64,000 nt of DNA. Origin: Domibacillus tundrae (GTDB lineage: Bacteria; Bacillota; Bacilli; Bacillales; Domibacillaceae). Positions 28,078-37,211 of this stretch are shown here, in pieces (position 1 is the first letter of the stretch; each line of letters opens with the position of its first letter). Made by a program: the position numbers and the translations under genes. Location of the stretch: positions 155,929-219,928 of the forward strand of contig NZ_LAJA01000004.1 in NCBI RefSeq assembly GCF_000970675.1, in the 5' to 3' direction. A model generated the notes under the pieces. It was not told the origin of the DNA. It saw nothing but the letters and a program-made list of their open reading frames with translations, and made no database searches.

Positions 28078-28332
28078 GTTTTACATGTGCGTGTGGCGTC
28101 GCAATGATCAATGTGTTCACTATATATGCTTCTGCCATTCCTCCTATTCGAATGTGAATAAAACACATGCGCTGTTGATTCTTACCCGGCATTGCGGCGC
28201 TGCACGAAGATGCAATTCTCACAAACTGTTTCCCTCTATCATTTCGCTCTTTATTCGGATAGCGGAATTCATTGCCTCTTCTTCTACTTTTTACATAAGT
28301 TTGATATATTGTTTTTAAGGGGGGAATGCTGC

Positions 28333-28509
28333 TTGAATAAGAAATCTACTCCAAAGATAAGTATCTTATTTTTCATAATAGCTTTAATTTGGACGATTGC
28401 CGCTTATAGAAGCTATGGTGATACCTTTTTTTGGCTGTTTATTGTCGTGGCGATATTTAATGTTTACGAAGGCATAAGGCGTATAAAGAAACAAAGAATG
28501 AACATATAG
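28333..28509 (+). CDS. Small two-helix membrane protein
   Basis: 58 residues, TTG start with AAGGGGGGAA about 7 bases upstream. Two membrane helices (ISILFFIIALIWTIAAY and TFFWLFIVVAIFNVYEGI) and a basic tail (RRIKKQR). Not recognised as a named family. The strong ribosome site and hydrophobic pattern make it a likely real gene. A longer in-frame start without a ribosome site is less likely. Confidence 0.7.
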   Translation: MNKKSTPKISILFFIIALIWTIAAYRSYGDTFFWLFIVVAIFNVYEGIRRIKKQRMNI

Positions 28510-28624
28510 TGTATTGTGTCTCCAATAAACATCTATCTTTTTTTGTCAGGTGTAGAGGAGGCCTATTTTTTAAAGACTAAATTTTCAGTTTTAAAAAATT
28601 CAAATAGTTAGGAGATTTTGTTTT

Positions 28625-29242
28625 ATGACGATATTGGATAGGTGGCTAGGAAAACAATTAAGTAAGCCAAGAGGAATTTTTTCTACCTTGATAGGTGCTT
28701 ATATGGCAATAGGCAATCATAAAGAAAATCTAGGGACAATCAAACAGATGAACATACAAGAGAATGATTATCTTCTTGAAATTGGAATTGGAAATGGAAC
28801 AATGATTAATCATATTGCGAAAAATAATAAACCGAAAAAAATATGTGGAATTGATATTTCTTCCTCTATGGTAAGGGAAGCAAAAAAAATGAATCGTTCT
28901 CTTGTCCGTAATAATATCGTTGATATAAGGAAAGGAAGTGTGGGGAAAATCCCTTATCAAGACTCGTCCTTTTCCAAAGTTTTTACCGTTCACACGATTT
29001 ATTTTTGGCCAGATGTTCAGAAAGGAATTAACGAAATTAATAGGGTTCTCTCTCCAAATGGTACCATTTTTATTACTTTTACGCTGAGAGAACAACTGAA
29101 GAAAATGAAAAGAACCAGCGATTTTAAATCTGTTGATCCTGTTGAAATTGAGCAATTATTGGTGAATAATGGCTTTGGGGACGTCCGCATAAATTCACAA
29201 AATTCTGTTTGTTATATTTCCGCTCAAAAACTGCCCGTTTAA
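28625..29242 (+). CDS. Class I SAM-dependent methyltransferase
   Basis: 205 residues, ATG with TTAGGAG upstream. Motif I is LLEIGIGNGTMINHIA (~residues 49-64), followed by the acidic motif II end CGIDISSSMV, post-I FSKVFTVHTIYFW and motif III EINRVLSPNGTIFI. This is the Methyltransf_11 type acting on small molecules. Substrate unknown. It stands alone, and two terminator hairpins follow. Confidence 0.9.
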   Translation: MTILDRWLGKQLSKPRGIFSTLIGAYMAIGNHKENLGTIKQMNIQENDYLLEIGIGNGTMINHIAKNNKPKKICGIDISSSMVREAKKMNRSLVRNNIVDIRKGSVGKIPYQDSSFSKVFTVHTIYFWPDVQKGINEINRVLSPNGTIFITFTLREQLKKMKRTSDFKSVDPVEIEQLLVNNGFGDVRINSQNSVCYISAQKLPV

Positions 29243-29333
29243 ATTAAATCCTATAGTTAGTATAGGTGTTTCAATTTTACTTGTCATACTAGCACTAGGA
29301 AATTTATAACAACTTTAACATACATAGAAAAGA

Positions 29334-29428
29334 CGATCCTGTGATAAATAGAGGATCGGCTTTTGCATCCTTTTTTCCTTCAAGCATGAAAAAAGCCGTA
29401 TCTGTCATTACACTGGTACGGCTTTTTA
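29334..29428 (+). terminator. Two consecutive terminator hairpins after the methyltransferase
   Basis: First CGATCCT / AGGATCG with GGCTTTTG after it (29334-29364). Then AAAAAGCCGTA / TACGGCTTTTT (29390-29427), which is bidirectional. The second resembles the GCCGTA hairpin at 39085-39139. The stretch 29429-29630 shows no gene. Confidence 0.7.
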
Positions 29429-29630
29429 ATAAATTTTATGCTTAAACCCTTATATTCTTTATGTTGTTGGAAAGTGATATACGTTTTCTATATAACCTTA
29501 ATAGTGGGCCTCACTAAAATATCGAGAATGCTCTGGGTATAAACTTCACTCCTGAAGCAGGATCTTGCTAGTCATTAGAAGTAAAAACAGCGGTTAAAAA
29601 GACTAAGTTATTCTAATTTGCGGATAGACA

Positions 29631-29870
29631 TTAAAAAAATATATTCATTATAATTTGATCTGGATTTAATTTCTCCATATTTAAAAAGGGAGCATCTGTC
29701 ACTATATAGAAGTGGTGATATTTTTTTAAGCGTTCACCATCCAGTTTCCAGCCTTTTTTTACACGGAAATAAACCGTGTTATTCTCTGCCTCATAAATTT
29801 CACGAGTAACATTTACAATTGGCACTTCAGTTTGTGCTTTATTTGGGAAACGCCCTTGCTCACGGTAAAA
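29631..29870 (-). pseudogene. C-terminal remnant of an unrecognised protein
   Basis: Open minus-strand frame without a proper start. It begins after a stop codon near 29875 as CFYREQGRFPNKAQTEVP and runs through VNVTREIYEAENNTVYFR and WKLDGERLKKYHHFYIVTDA to a stop. The composition looks genuine, but the 5' end is missing. The LDGERLKKYHHF part is similar to the 73-residue gene at 6.3 kb. Function unknown. Confidence 0.4.
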
Positions 29871-29899
29871 ACACTAGTGTAAGTATTAATAGTATTATA

Positions 29900-30348
29900 A
29901 TGTATTTTCAAAAAGCCTCTAAAATAATCGAAATTCTTGATGCGGTAGTAAAAGATGGTGAGCATACACTATTAAGTAAGATTGAATTGGAATCGACTTC
30001 TTTAGAAAACGTTAAACAAGTTCTAATACAAGATAGTCCAATTATCTCATTTGATTCTTTATCAAAAATATCGACTCTATCAGTAATAATAAATATCTTT
30101 CAATTGCATTGTGTTCTTGTTTAGAAGAGGGTTCGCTTGCTTTAGAAACTTCTAAATGGATAGAGATTGTTAAGCTTTCGATTAGCTTAATAGAAAGAAT
30201 GGACCCTTCTGAAAGATTAATCACATTTACGGAGATAATAGGTCAAAATATCCCTTTGAACTTTAAGGCATCGCTATTTGATTCTCTAGATTATCGGAAA
30301 TATTTACATCAAGAAATAAACAAGTATTGCAGTAAGAGCATTAGGTAA
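29900..30348 (+). pseudogene. Unrecognised protein broken by one frameshift
   Basis: MYFQKASKIIEILDAVVKD starts an open frame that fails near 30070. A second frame continues DSISNNKYLSIALCSCLEEG and LETSKWIEIVKLSISLIERM to a stop at 30348. Joined by a one-base correction this gives a helical, acidic protein of about 149 residues. No ribosome site or known domain. Its 3' end overlaps the DUF5316 gene on the other strand. Confidence 0.45.
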
Positions 30349-30591
30349 TCCAATTAATAGCAGCCTATTAGTTAAGACGAATCTTTCCTTTCTGTCCTCT
30401 TTTATTTCAGAAAGTACATTTCCCCCAAACCTGTCTCCGTCTATAAATGCCCCGGAAATCGAAGCACTCATTACCAATGATGCTATAGCCACCCCTCCTG
30501 TAATTTTATAGAGGAGAGTCAAATCATCGGAGAAAACTGAAATAAGAAGAGTTGTTACAACAATACCAATTCCCACAAAAAAAGCCTTCAT
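30304..30591 (-). CDS. DUF5316 membrane protein
   Basis: 95 residues, ATG with AAGGAGGAG upstream. Membrane helices at ~4-20, 28-50 and 77-95 flank a hydrophilic loop (GDRFGGNVLSEIKEDRKERF), the typical layout of the small DUF5316 family of bacilli. Function unknown. Its start lies 55 bases downstream of the end of the broken XRE repressor on the same strand. Confidence 0.8.
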   Translation of the reverse strand: MKAFFVGIGIVVTTLLISVFSDDLTLLYKITGGVAIASLVMSASISGAFIDGDRFGGNVLSEIKEDRKERFVLTNRLLLIGLPNALTAILVYFLM

Positions 30592-30645
30592 ATCTTCTCC
30601 TCCTTTTCATAAATAAAACATCTCAATCAAAAAATAACATTATAA

Positions 30646-31045
30646 TTATAAAAATACTATACGCCGCAGCGTGTTTAATTTATTTAAGCCTCTTTTTTTG
30701 ATTACTTTCCAAATCTGCTGCATTTCCTCCAGCTGATCTTCCGGCACTTCTTTCATTTCTTTGAAGAAGAGGTTTAGTTCCGGATTTTTAAAGAACTCCA
30801 ATATTTCCTTTTCATCCTTGGCAAGACTGGAATTATCATTAGCGTGTCCTTTGATTATATAGTCAGTCGTAACATCGTAGAAGGTAGCTAATTTTTCGAG
30901 CGTTTCAAAATCTGGCTGAGTCTTACTTAGTTCGTACCGAGCATACGTGGTACGTGGAACGATTAATGCTTAATCTATCTGCAGCTTCTTGCTGAGAAAG
31001 ATTTCGAGCTGTTCTTAACGATTTTAAACGGTCCCCGTAAGTCAT
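30646..31045 (-). pseudogene. XRE-family phage repressor inactivated by a 7-bp tandem duplication
   Basis: AAGGTGGAG precedes the ATG. The helix-turn-helix reads MTYGDRLKSLRTARNLSQQE and AADRLSINRSTY. The perfect tandem repeat CCACGTA CCACGTA then shifts the frame to an early stop. Removing one copy restores RYELSKTQPDFETLEKLATF, YDVTTDYIIKG and an acidic C-terminus of 130 residues in all, a normal SinR/ImmR-like size. It sits divergent to a DnaC-like remnant, the usual lysogeny-region layout. Confidence 0.87.
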
Positions 31046-31102
31046 GTACTCCACCTTAATATTTTAGCTTAGCATGATTTTAATTAATAAAAACTATGAA
31101 GA

Positions 31103-31565
31103 GTGGGCCATCAAAAGTATGAATGCGCCATTTGCAAAGACACGGAATTGATTCTTGGTAAAGACGAAAAAGGGTATGACGTTGCCACTTTTTGCGAATG
31201 CAAGGAGCGGAAAGCCTGGAAGTGCCGTTTTAAGCAGTCGATGACCTCAGACGAGTTCCAGAAAGCGAATTTTGAAAACTATGTCACAAACACGAGATAT
31301 CAATTTGAAATGAAAAAGATGGCGCTTGATTACGTAAATTTATTCTGCATCGTTACCGGAGGCAGACGTCCTAATCTGGGATGACATCGGTAAAACGAGC
31401 TGGACCGAAGCACGCGAAACGATGTACTGCCAGATTATCAATGAGCGGTACCGAAAACAGATGCCGATTGTTTTTAACAGTAATGAGGATCGCGGCACAT
31501 TTACTGACAAGGTCGGTTACGCAGCTGCCAGCCGGCTGATCGGGCAGTGCAGTGATGAAAAATAA
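31103..31565 (+). pseudogene. DnaC/IstB-like helicase loader, internally deleted
   Basis: The N-terminal zinc-finger part is present (YECAICKDTELILG, FCECKERKAWK) with a GTG or lost start. After DYVNLF the frame breaks. The other frame resumes at ADVLIWDDIGKTSWTEARET, the Walker B region, and runs through YRKQMPIVFNSNED and GYAAASRLIGQC. The Walker A region (roughly 60-80 residues) is deleted. In phages this gene loads the replicative helicase; here it cannot work. Confidence 0.8.
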
Positions 31566-31611
31566 AAATTCCTGATGGACGCGGAAGGTCAGGACTGGAG
31601 GCTGAGAAAAC

Positions 31612-31827
31612 ATGGGTAACCAAAACACAATCATTTTTACAAAGCAGCAGCATTCGCCAAGTGACGTATCAGGATCGGACATGTATATGTTCCAGCCAGG
31701 ACGGAAACCACTAAGTAAAAAAGAACAGCAGGCAAAAGACGCGGCTTTTAAAAAGCGTCTGGAAGAAGTACGAGAGCGGCTCAGAGCGGAAGGGAAGTCA
31801 GGCGGTGATGCCGTGAACCGTTCCTAA
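31612..31827 (+). CDS. Small phage-type hypothetical protein
   Basis: 71 residues starting MGNQNTIIFTKQQHSPSDV; GGAGG lies about 13 bases before the ATG, somewhat far. The second half is highly charged and probably a single helix (KKEQQAKDAAFKKRLEEVRE). Not recognised. It follows the DnaC-like remnant, as small early genes do in Bacillus phages. A short overlapping frame (31872-31953, MELIQACGKTDAVQLMAGRR) follows and may be a fragment of another phage gene. Confidence 0.5.
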   Translation: MGNQNTIIFTKQQHSPSDVSGSDMYMFQPGRKPLSKKEQQAKDAAFKKRLEEVRERLRAEGKSGGDAVNRS

Positions 31828-31969
31828 GTATATCAGCTGCTGAGAAGCTTACCGGAGAGATTCTTGGAGTGATGGAACTAATTCAAGCATGCGGCAAAAC
31901 GGACGCCGTACAGCTTATGGCCGGGCGCCGTCTATTCGAAACGTATTTAAATTAGAGGAGGAAAACAGC

Positions 31970-32191
31970 GTGACACCGATTCAAGGATATGAAAATCTAA
32001 CCGATGCTGAACGCAGTCTGTTCATTCGAGCGCATCAAAAGCACTTATCATCGTTAAAAAACAGTGAGCGTGACCATTATGGGCTTGGAAATATTGTTGA
32101 AGTAAAGGCAAATCCACAACAAGCCGCTATTGATGTTCGATTTCTTAACGGGGAACAGCGGCAATTTACAGCAAAAGGAGTATGGCATTGA
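31970..32191 (+). CDS. Small phage-type hypothetical protein
   Basis: 73 residues from GTG, chosen because GAGGAGG is about 11 bases upstream; an earlier in-frame ATG lacks such a site. It contains NLTDAERSLFIRAHQKHLSS and a beta-rich tail (NIVEVKANPQQAAIDVRFLN) like a small RNA- or DNA-binding fold, but I cannot assign a family. Part of the phage early-region relic. Confidence 0.6.
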   Translation: MTPIQGYENLTDAERSLFIRAHQKHLSSLKNSERDHYGLGNIVEVKANPQQAAIDVRFLNGEQRQFTAKGVWH

Positions 32192-32366
32192 TAAATTGTA
32201 CGGTTGCTTAAAAACACAGTCCAAGTGACACTATATTGTGATTTACTCACTGGAACATCGGAAAATAGAGTTAGTGCTCTTACCGTAGCAAATTTTCCGT
32301 CTGCTCTGTAATAAACTAGCGCATTGCTAAAGTCAGGTATCACCCCATACTTGACCACTTCTATAT

Positions 32367-32800
32367 ATGATCAGCAGAACTAAACTTGAAGCTCTGATTG
32401 GTGAAAATGCACAAGAAATATGGGTTGTCTGGGAACAAGATGAAGATGAATAGTTTAATGATTGTCCCGTGATTATCTGTTTTGAAGATTGCCAATTAGA
32501 ATTATGTGCATATAAAACAGATGAATACGCTGTTACGTTTGATAAAATCCTTGTTTCCCAAGACCTTTCTTGGTATGGAACAGATTTAAAACTTAATTGG
32601 GAAAAGAACAAGTTAGAAGAACTCAATTTCGCTATTGGTAAAAGGGTGATTGGAATTGAAATTATTGAAAGATGTAAAAAAACGCAACGGATTATTATTA
32701 TTTAGCGGGTATTGGGCTTCACTTGAACGATGGCTATTTCGCCATATGTTATGAAGGTTTTAAGAGGAATTTAAAAGAAAGCCATTGTTTTTCAAGGCTT
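32367..32800 (+). pseudogene. Unrecognised protein in three broken pieces
   Basis: Frame 1 MISRTKLEALIGENAQEIWV ends at TAG 32453. After the stop the same reading continues VIICFEDCQLELCAYKTDEY and LKLNWEKNKLEELNFAIGKR. A shifted frame completes AGIGLHLNDGYFAICYEGFK. A single ~140-residue ancestor is likely. The pattern recalls small immunity-type proteins, without a firm match. A terminator (AAAAGAAAGCC / GGCTTTTTTCTTTT, 32773-32809) closes it. Confidence 0.5.
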
Positions 32801-33089
32801 TTTTCTTTTGCTGGAAATAATTGCTCAAAGAAAATCAATGATAAACACCTCTTTATGGATAATTATGACACAAAGGGCGAAACGACCCAATTTGGTCAGT
32901 GGAAAGATAAGGGTTTTAGTTAATAGTTCGTTTAATATGTAGAGGAAGAAGAAAAGGGCTAACCGTGCCTTCCTTCTCCCTGCTGTCATCTTATTCGGTC
33001 GATAGGCTTTTAATGCAAAAAACAGCCAGAGCAAGTGCCTGGCCGAGAAATGGTTGAGACTATTTCATGATATGAAATTTGAAAAACTA

Positions 33090-33466
33090 TGATTTTATCC
33101 GATACTTTTAATGAATGTGAATGGAATCTCCTATTCGAATTTCGCCGTTCTTTACAACGGATGCGTAAACACCGAAACTGCCGGCATTGTTTTTGACAAT
33201 CGACTTTAACACATTTGGGTCCTTTGGAAGGTCTCCTTGCGCAAGAGTCGTCATCACACAACGCTGTGTCGGCTGCAAAATCTTTAATTGGACGCGGCCG
33301 CCAATTGTCAGCACTTTTCCCACCCACTCATTTTCGATAAACCCTTCTGCATCCGGCACATGAATAATGATATTTGGCCTGAAACGTCTTGGTTCAATTC
33401 TGCTCTCAGGAATGTGTTTTCTAAGGGTATCAATGGTGGAAGTCGTGATAATGTGAACCATGGCAA
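33090..33466. repeat. 377-bp direct repeat, copy A (3' part of the MOSC gene)
   Basis: Matches 41959-42335 in the same orientation with about six mismatches. Boundaries are TGATTTTAT on the left and GTGAACCATGGCAA on the right. The copies are separated by about 8.5 kb of mainly chromosomal genes. Confidence 0.95.
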
Positions 33467-33926
33467 TATCGAAAAACGTTTCTTGAGGAGAATTGCGCGT
33501 AAAAATCGTTCCCGGGTTTTCCAGTTCTTTCATATCCTCTGGTATATAGCCTTCAAACTGGATATCATGTGATGACGGATTGGCCAGTTGAACCGTTCGA
33601 CCAAAGCTTTCCGTAAGTTTTTCGTCTTGCTCTTCATCTGTACTTAACATTGTCTGGCCGTCTGGAAATGTTATGCGCACTGGCGGGATTGGCTTAGTCA
33701 ATTCGGGCGGCTCCGTAAAAGCGGCCCGGTATTGAAACATGTCCGGCCATTTAAGTGGGTTTTTCGCGTTTGCCAGTTTGCCTGATGATAGGTCGATTAC
33801 GCCAAAGGCTCTGTCTCCCAGCAGCCCTTTTTCCGTTAGATCGCATGCATTTATTTCTTCACCTATCATTGATTTGACCGGATATCTCCACAATGAAGCA
33901 ATTGTTGCAGAAGTCACCTCTATCAC
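33108..33926 (-). CDS. MOSC domain protein (YiiM/YcbX-like)
   Basis: 272 residues: an N-terminal MOSC_N beta-barrel (IASLWRYPVKSMIGEEI, LGDRAFGVIDLSSGKL) and a C-terminal MOSC domain with the conserved Cys in QPTQRCVMTTLAQGDLPKDP (~residue 225). Such proteins act as molybdenum-cofactor sulfur-carrier or N-hydroxylated-compound reducing enzymes (family knowledge). GTG start with GGAGA upstream. The 3' 359 bases of the gene lie inside a 377-bp repeat that recurs 8.9 kb away. No signal peptide; presumably cytosolic. Confidence 0.9.
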   Translation of the reverse strand: MIEVTSATIASLWRYPVKSMIGEEINACDLTEKGLLGDRAFGVIDLSSGKLANAKNPLKWPDMFQYRAAFTEPPELTKPIPPVRITFPDGQTMLSTDEEQDEKLTESFGRTVQLANPSSHDIQFEGYIPEDMKELENPGTIFTRNSPQETFFDIAMVHIITTSTIDTLRKHIPESRIEPRRFRPNIIIHVPDAEGFIENEWVGKVLTIGGRVQLKILQPTQRCVMTTLAQGDLPKDPNVLKSIVKNNAGSFGVYASVVKNGEIRIGDSIHIH

Positions 33927-34116
33927 TCTCCTACTTTTTGTTGTCGTTATATCCTATTAAATCACAAAGTATGGCCACATACATACTATCAATCCTTAAA
34001 AATGAAAACACTTTCAAATTTTCGGTCAGCCTTTCATCTTTTTTCACTTTCATTGTTTGAAGTAAACCTGTAAACCCACTAAAATTCTATTATGAAAAAG
34101 AACGATGGAGGGCGAA

Positions 34117-34275
34117 ATGAATTCATTAAATCCAGGTTTAGAAGAGTGGAAGCGGGAAATGCTTGTTCACAAATTTGCGGTAGAGGAGGTGAATACAAAG
34201 CTGTAAATTTTAAACGAAGAATTTCAGCGCATTCATCAATACAATCCGATCGAACACATTGATTATAAATGGAGA
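34117..34275 (+). pseudogene. Small alarmone synthetase (RelP/YwaC-type) N-terminal remnant
   Basis: GGAGGG precedes ATG. MNSLNPGLEEWKREMLVHKF, then AVEEVNTKL, an in-frame TAA, then ILNEEFQRIHQYNPIEHI. This matches the first ~50 residues of YwaC-type (p)ppGpp synthetases (EDWKNELLVYKFAL..NPIEH in B. subtilis, from memory). The catalytic domain is gone. I see no other gene in 33960-34472. Confidence 0.75.
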
Positions 34276-34472
34276 TGAAAGCAGGACAAATTCCTTGGGA
34301 AGATGGCTTGTGAGCCGGCAGGTTTTTACATTTACATACTATTTTGGGTATCTTAACTGTATGTATGCCTGGCATTTTAAGTATAATGAAACTAGTCAGA
34401 TTTTGCATATAATATTTCTTTTTAAGGAATTTTATAAATAAGTCGGATAATATAAAAAAAGAGGTTAAATAC

Positions 34473-35918
34473 ATGAGTGAAAGAAGCTTTGGTGATTATA
34501 ATTTAGGCGATGAAATAAAAAGGGCTCTTACTGTGTTAAAGTACGAAACGCCTACAGAGGTTCAAAGCGAGGTCATACCAAGAGCATTGGAAAATCAGGA
34601 TCTTGTAGTGAAATCTCAAACGGGAAGTGGCAAGACGGCATCCTTTGGTATCCCTGTTTGCGAAAAAATTGAATGGGAGGAAAAAAAGCCCCAGGCATTA
34701 ATTCTTACGCCAACGCGGGAGCTGGCCGTTCAAATTCGAGAGGATTTAACAAATATCGGGAGATTCAAACGAATTAAAGCCATGGCGGTTTACGGCAAAG
34801 AACCTTTTGCAAAACAAAAAGAAGAATTGAAACAAAAAACCCATATCGTCGTCGGTACACCTGGGCGTGTGATGGACCATATTGAAAGAGAAACATTAAT
34901 TTTAGACGAAATAAACTACCTGATTATAGATGAAGCTGATGAAATGCTGAACATGGGTTTTGTCGACGAAGTAGAAGCGATCATAAAAAAACTTCCTTCA
35001 ACTAGAGTTACGATGGTATTTTCCGCTACATTGCCTCAAGATGTTGAAAATCTCTGCCATAAATATATGAAAAATCCGATTAATATTCAGATTGCTTCTG
35101 CAGGGATCACTACGAGTGCGACTAAACATCGTGTAATGGAAGTGAAAGAAGAAGAAAAGATTTCATTGCTTAAAGACGTTACAGTTGTTGAAAATCCAGA
35201 TAGCTGTATGATCTTTTGCAGAACGAAAGAACATGTAAATAGAGTGTTTGCTGAACTGGAAGAATCCGGCTATTCTTGCGAAAAACTTCATGGGGGACTC
35301 GAACAAGATGATCGGTTTGCAGTGATGGATGGCTTCAAAACGGGGAATTTCCGTTACCTTGTGGCGACTGATGTAGCTGCGAGGGGAATCGATGTTGATA
35401 ATGTGACACTTGTAATCAACTATGACGTTCCGATGGAAAAAGAGAGCTATGTCCACCGAACAGGCAGAACGGGGCGTGCTGGCAATAAAGGAAAAGCGAT
35501 TACGTTTGCGACTCCTTATGAGAGCAAATTCCTTAAAGCAATTGAAAAATACATTGGCTTTGAAATACCTACAAGGGAAGCACCGACGCAACAGGAAGTA
35601 GCTAGAGGAAAAAACGCTTTCGAGGAAAAAGTGAGTGGCCGCCGGGTCGTGAAAAACAATAAAACGGCACGAATAAACAAGGATATCATGAAACTCCATT
35701 TCAACGGCGGAAAAAAGAAGAAGCTTCGAGCTGTAGATTTTGTTGGAACGATTGCGAAAATTCCTGGAGTAACAGCAGATGATATTGGTATTATTACCAT
35801 CCAGGATCAGTTGTCATATGTTGATATTCTTAATGGAAAAGGGTCATTAGTTTTACAAGCTATGGAAGAAACAAAAATAAAAGGAATGAAACTCAAAGTT
35901 AGCAAGGCAATTAAGTGA
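34473..35918 (+). CDS. dbpA: ATP-dependent RNA helicase, DbpA/YxiN type
   Basis: 481 residues. DEAD-box motifs in order: SQTGSGKT (I), PTRELAVQ (Ia), TPGRVMDH (Ib), DEADEML (II), FSATLP (III), [10 protein letters not shown] (IV), [10 protein letters not shown] (V) and [10 protein letters not shown] (VI). The C-terminal domain (~405-481; [32 protein letters not shown]) is the DbpA RNA-binding fold that recognises hairpin 92 of 23S rRNA, so a role in 50S assembly is expected. AGAGG precedes the ATG. It stands alone with its own terminator. Confidence 0.95.
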   Translation: MSERSFGDYNLGDEIKRALTVLKYETPTEVQSEVIPRALENQDLVVKSQTGSGKTASFGIPVCEKIEWEEKKPQALILTPTRELAVQIREDLTNIGRFKRIKAMAVYGKEPFAKQKEELKQKTHIVVGTPGRVMDHIERETLILDEINYLIIDEADEMLNMGFVDEVEAIIKKLPSTRVTMVFSATLPQDVENLCHKYMKNPINIQIASAGITTSATKHRVMEVKEEEKISLLKDVTVVENPDSCMIFCRTKEHVNRVFAELEESGYSCEKLHGGLEQDDRFAVMDGFKTGNFRYLVATDVAARGIDVDNVTLVINYDVPMEKESYVHRTGRTGRAGNKGKAITFATPYESKFLKAIEKYIGFEIPTREAPTQQEVARGKNAFEEKVSGRRVVKNNKTARINKDIMKLHFNGGKKKKLRAVDFVGTIAKIPGVTADDIGIITIQDQLSYVDILNGKGSLVLQAMEETKIKGMKLKVSKAIK

Positions 35919-35934
35919 TTATATTCTCACCAAG

Positions 35935-35965
35935 GACGATTATGCCAATCATAATCGTCTTTTAT
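35935..35965 (+). terminator. Terminator of dbpA
   Basis: GACGATTATG / CATAATCGTC stem with loop CCAAT, then TTTTATT, 16 bases after the stop. Confidence 0.85.
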
Positions 35966-36168
35966 TATTGTCTAATTTATATTTGAAGAGATCGATGCCA
36001 TATATTTTTTTCTAAACAGAATTGAATGACCAAATCGTTCTACAGGGGGAGTCTGTCTTTACGATTGTACAAGGCATTATATAGAATTCAACTTTACTGG
36101 AATAACCGAGTATGACTCTCCAATATTATGGGGAAAATAAAAACAAGTCAGGGAAGGGAGGTAAGGAA

Positions 36169-36357
36169 ATGGAAGTAAGTATGAGCATTGAAGAAGTTAT
36201 GAATCAAATTTCTGAACTAAAGCAAAGAGACGGAGAACAGCTTCGGAAAAAACAAATAAAAAAGTCACATCCAGAGCTAATGAAAAATACATTGTATCAT
36301 TTTCCAAATTGGGAGGCTGCGATAGAAATGACAGGAGAGTATAGCAGTGGTTCTTAA
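36169..36357 (+). CDS. Small hypothetical protein with a homing-type repeat-like tail
   Basis: 62 residues from ATG after GGGAGGTAAGGAA. The N-terminal half is a charged helix. The second half (KKSHPELMKNTLYHFPNWEA) resembles the short repeat Y..YFGSWE.A seen in intron-homing and HNH-associated helical repeats. One unit only, so a fragment or a stand-alone micro-protein. Function unknown. I see nothing in 36360-36695. Confidence 0.55.
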   Translation: MEVSMSIEEVMNQISELKQRDGEQLRKKQIKKSHPELMKNTLYHFPNWEAAIEMTGEYSSGS

Positions 36358-36695
36358 TTATTAAACCTACATAGGTTTATGGTGACAAGTTTATACGCAT
36401 GAGATTCCTTCATACAGGCAGCGAAATTTTTGTGGATTTTGCAGGTATGGACTTTGTATGGATTTCGTATTTAGGCAAAAAACCTTTCGTTATTTTGTAG
36501 TGAGCAGCTATGGAAACCGAAAAGTCCATGTGGCGAGTTGTTGAGGCCATATGGACTTTTATTATGGAGGAAACTCGAATTTTCCAGGTTGCGTTATACC
36601 TACTATTGTACAGCAGGGGAAAGGTTTTGATTAAGCAAACTAATGGAAAAGCGCTCATATTTAAGGCGTTTGCTGATTTCCTCAATAGAAATTTT

Positions 36696-37079
36696 TTAAA
36701 TTGATCGAATCGCTTTATAAAGCTTTTTTTGAAGGGAATTATTGCTTAGTAAAACCGCAATGGGGTCAGAATTATATTTCAGTTTACGATCGTTAACCAA
36801 AAATTCAATTGCATTCTCTCTCATATTTTTTGCTGCTTTTTCGTAAAAAGCAGGGTCTGAATGATCTATCGGGATATCTTTTTCGCTTGGCGCTCCCACA
36901 GGATCCATATAACCGGCCAATCTCATTAACTCGAAATAATCCACTTCCAAAGCATTGAACATCTTTCTGATGATCTCCGGGGAAGGGGGCTTATCTTTTC
37001 TACCATTTTCTAATTGTGAGAGGCAGCTTTGAGAAACGCCTACAAGAGCAGCAAGTTTATACGTACTCAAGCCTTTCAT
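36696..37079 (-). CDS. XRE-family transcriptional regulator, possibly N-terminally trimmed
   Basis: 127 residues. Helix-turn-helix: GLSTYKLAALVGVSQSCLSQ then LENGRKDKPPSPEIIRKM, followed by a C-terminal segment typical of small phage-type repressors (NALEVDYFELMRLAGYMDP, FYEKAAKNMRENAIEFLVND). The ATG comes right at the end of helix 1, an in-frame TAG lies two codons upstream and no ribosome site is visible. The usual ~10 residues of helix 1 are missing, so function is uncertain. Confidence 0.75.
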   Translation of the reverse strand: MKGLSTYKLAALVGVSQSCLSQLENGRKDKPPSPEIIRKMFNALEVDYFELMRLAGYMDPVGAPSEKDIPIDHSDPAFYEKAAKNMRENAIEFLVNDRKLKYNSDPIAVLLSNNSLQKKLYKAIRSI

Positions 37080-37140
37080 GATTCGCTATTCTGCATAACA
37101 GAGCTAGAAAATAAAATACTTTGAAATTGTTAGGGTAAAC

Positions 37141-37186
37141 AAACCAAAGAGGCTCACGGATTTCCGCTTGCCTCTTTGGTTTGTTT
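37141..37186 (-). terminator. Terminator of the metallophosphoesterase gene
   Basis: Perfect 13-bp stem AAACCAAAGAGGC / GCCTCTTTGGTTT, 30 bases past the stop on the minus strand. Confidence 0.8.
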
Positions 37187-37211
37187 TAGTTCTAGAAAAC
37201 GATGCTATTTA

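Noticed and set aside
28076..28318. 80-codon plus-strand ORF before the small membrane protein
   Set aside because: No ribosome site; overlaps another frame that contains the better-supported gene at 28333.
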